In this document: one piece after another, positions 13,903-15,048 of the stretch
Position numbering within the stretch: the stretch's first letter is position 1
How the letters are laid out: every line of letters begins with the position of its first letter
Source of the DNA: Porticoccaceae bacterium UBA2002
GTDB lineage: Bacteria > Pseudomonadota > Gammaproteobacteria > Pseudomonadales > Porticoccaceae
Reading direction: 5' to 3'
DNA length: 15,048 nucleotides
NCBI GenBank assembly: GCA_002334915.1
Contig: DDCQ01000050.1
Location: 8,720 to 23,767 of the forward strand
Position numbers and translations under genes: made by a program
Notes under the pieces: generated by a model
Seen by the model: the letters and a program-made list of their open reading frames with translations, nothing else
Database searches by the model: none
Told to the model about the DNA's origin: nothing

Positions 13903-15048
13903 CTAGGCTCTGGCTTTTATTTTTTCCAGGTAGATAGAGGCGACAATAAAGCTAAATGGCGCAGCGGCCGATAAAACATCAGCACTGAGCAAGGCTTTGG
14001 TTAGAGGCTCAAAAACCTGATTAGCAGAAAACACATCGCTGAGCACACCAGTCATCATGGCACCGATTCCCAGACCTAGAAGATTACAGGCCACCAGCAA
14101 CAGACCGGTCATTACCCCACGCAAGCGCACTGGAGTTAAATCCTGAACCGTTGAAAATGCCGGGCCGTAGAAGGAACTCACACTAAACATACCCGCCGCC
14201 ATGCCTATATAAAACAGCGCCGATGAGGGGTCTACAAAGCGGAATGAAATCAGCAGTGGAGTAACAGCTAACATCAGCAGGCCTAAAAATCTCACTCGCC
14301 CGCCTCTGTATCTGGCCTGATACCAGTCGCTAAGTATGCCACCCAGAAAGGTGCCCGCCGTGCCAAACACAATATAGATCAGCCCGTAGGTAGCGCTAAT
14401 TTCGCCGATACCAAAACCTCTCTCTCGCTCCAGCCAGACGATGGCAAACTGCCCCGCCCCCAGGGGTATATGCAGAAAGACGGCGCCAACCATGGTCCAG
14501 GCCAGGGCCGGAGTAGACTTCACCACCTTAAAGACATCTGAGACAATGCTGCGCCAATTACCACCAACCAGGCTCTCTTGCTCATCTGCAGAGCTACCCT
14601 TCTCCTCCATTGCACCCCGCTCTGGGTCTTTTATCAGCAGCAGTACCAACGCTAAAACCAGCCCCAGACCACCCAGCAGCAGGAAGCAGTTACGCCAGCC
14701 AATCATGGGGCCCAGTATCCCGGCCACTATAAAGCTGGCCCCAGCTCCAAGGGGCACACCCAGATAGTAAATACCGGTGGCCGTGCCCCGTCTGGCCTTA
14801 GGAAACATATCCGAGATCATTGAGATGGCTGAAGGTGCCATTGCTGACTCGCCTACGCCAATAAACAATCGGGCTACGCCGATCTGAGCGAAATTTTTAG
14901 CCATGCCAGAGACTGCGGTAAGAGCACTCCAGAGCACCAGACCAGCGGCTATTAGCCGCGGCCTGTGCACTCGATCGGCCAGGGCGCCCATAAACAGGCC
15001 CATTATGCTGTAGAAGAATACAAAGATCGGGCCAGTGAGCAGGCCAAA
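13903..15048 (-). CDS. Major facilitator superfamily transporter (N-terminus cut by window edge)
   Basis: The reading frame is open to the last base of the window; the first internal Met (15003) is not the start, because 15 further in-frame residues of hydrophobic sequence precede it (FGLLTGPIFVFFYSI). The 381 visible residues contain about eleven hydrophobic segments, so only the first part of the protein, roughly transmembrane helix 1, is missing. The MFS loop 2-3 motif GALADRVHRPR is at visible residues 21-31, and ARLFIGVGESAMAPSAISMISDMFP follows in helices 4-5, a pattern common in Spinster-like and organic-anion MFS carriers. It ends in a charged cytoplasmic tail (LEKIKARA). It is 137 bases upstream of the AtuA-family gene on the same strand, suggesting uptake of the substrate used by that operon; export cannot be excluded. 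Confidence 0.88.
   Translation of the reverse strand, partial: FGLLTGPIFVFFYSIMGLFMGALADRVHRPRLIAAGLVLWSALTAVSGMAKNFAQIGVARLFIGVGESAMAPSAISMISDMFPKARRGTATGIYYLGVPLGAGASFIVAGILGPMIGWRNCFLLLGGLGLVLALVLLLIKDPERGAMEEKGSSADEQESLVGGNWRSIVSDVFKVVKSTPALAWTMVGAVFLHIPLGAGQFAIVWLERERGFGIGEISATYGLIYIVFGTAGTFLGGILSDWYQARYRGGRVRFLGLLMLAVTPLLISFRFVDPSSALFYIGMAAGMFSVSSFYGPAFSTVQDLTPVRLRGVMTGLLLVACNLLGLGIGAMMTGVLSDVFSANQVFEPLTKALLSADVLSAAAPFSFIVASIYLEKIKARA

Noticed and set aside
1..15048. Mobile elements, CRISPR arrays, tRNA or defence genes
   Set aside because: No repeated spacer-like units, terminal inverted repeats, transposase or integrase motifs, or tRNA-like cloverleaf were seen; the window is a metabolic region.

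Overview
The window reads as chromosomal DNA of a marine-type gammaproteobacterium. Base composition is moderate and even, gaps are short, ATG starts dominate, and the genes are typical of the SAR92/OM60/Porticoccaceae-like group. That placement is an inference from gene content, not a measurement. I found no insertion sequence, integrase, tRNA, rRNA or CRISPR array. No gene-free stretch exceeds 300 bases; the largest is 261 bases (6550-6810).

Left part, plus strand (1-3053): the tail of an unidentified gene, then a membrane-anchored type-B carboxylesterase (106-2043), then a multi-pass DUF1295 / steroid 5-alpha-reductase-like membrane protein (2184-3053) behind its own good sigma70-like promoter. 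These converge with a 7-base gap on the minus-strand genes that fill the rest of the window.

Minus-strand block A (6549 down to 3061): a consensus-like promoter drives a pair of acyl-CoA dehydrogenases and an HSL-type alpha/beta hydrolase whose ATG overlaps the preceding stop (TGATG). Both dehydrogenases lack the usual catalytic Glu near the C-terminus. The first keeps an alternative Glu, which suggests a heteromeric enzyme with active sites in one subunit only.

Minus-strand block B (13765 down to 6811): a tight five-gene operon encodes an AtuA-family protein, the carboxyltransferase (beta) subunit of a methylcrotonyl/geranyl-type acyl-CoA carboxylase, an AtuE-like enoyl-CoA hydratase, the biotin carboxylase/biotin carrier (alpha) subunit, and a glutathione S-transferase overlapping by TAATG. 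A major facilitator transporter (cut by the right edge) lies upstream on the same strand.

The gene set matches the core of the acyclic terpene utilisation (Atu) pathway known from Pseudomonas: carboxylation of the gamma-methyl group of a geranyl-type CoA ester, hydration of the glutaconyl-CoA product, plus AtuA. A working model is that the transporter takes up, and the esterases release, a branched isoprenoid or similar beta-methyl-branched alcohol or acid. The dehydrogenase pair would then desaturate its CoA ester, and the carboxylase and hydratase would remove the beta-methyl branch so that beta-oxidation can continue. The CoA ligase, alcohol/aldehyde dehydrogenases and HMG-CoA-lyase-type enzyme this needs are not in the window. 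The substrate is inferred from gene families only.
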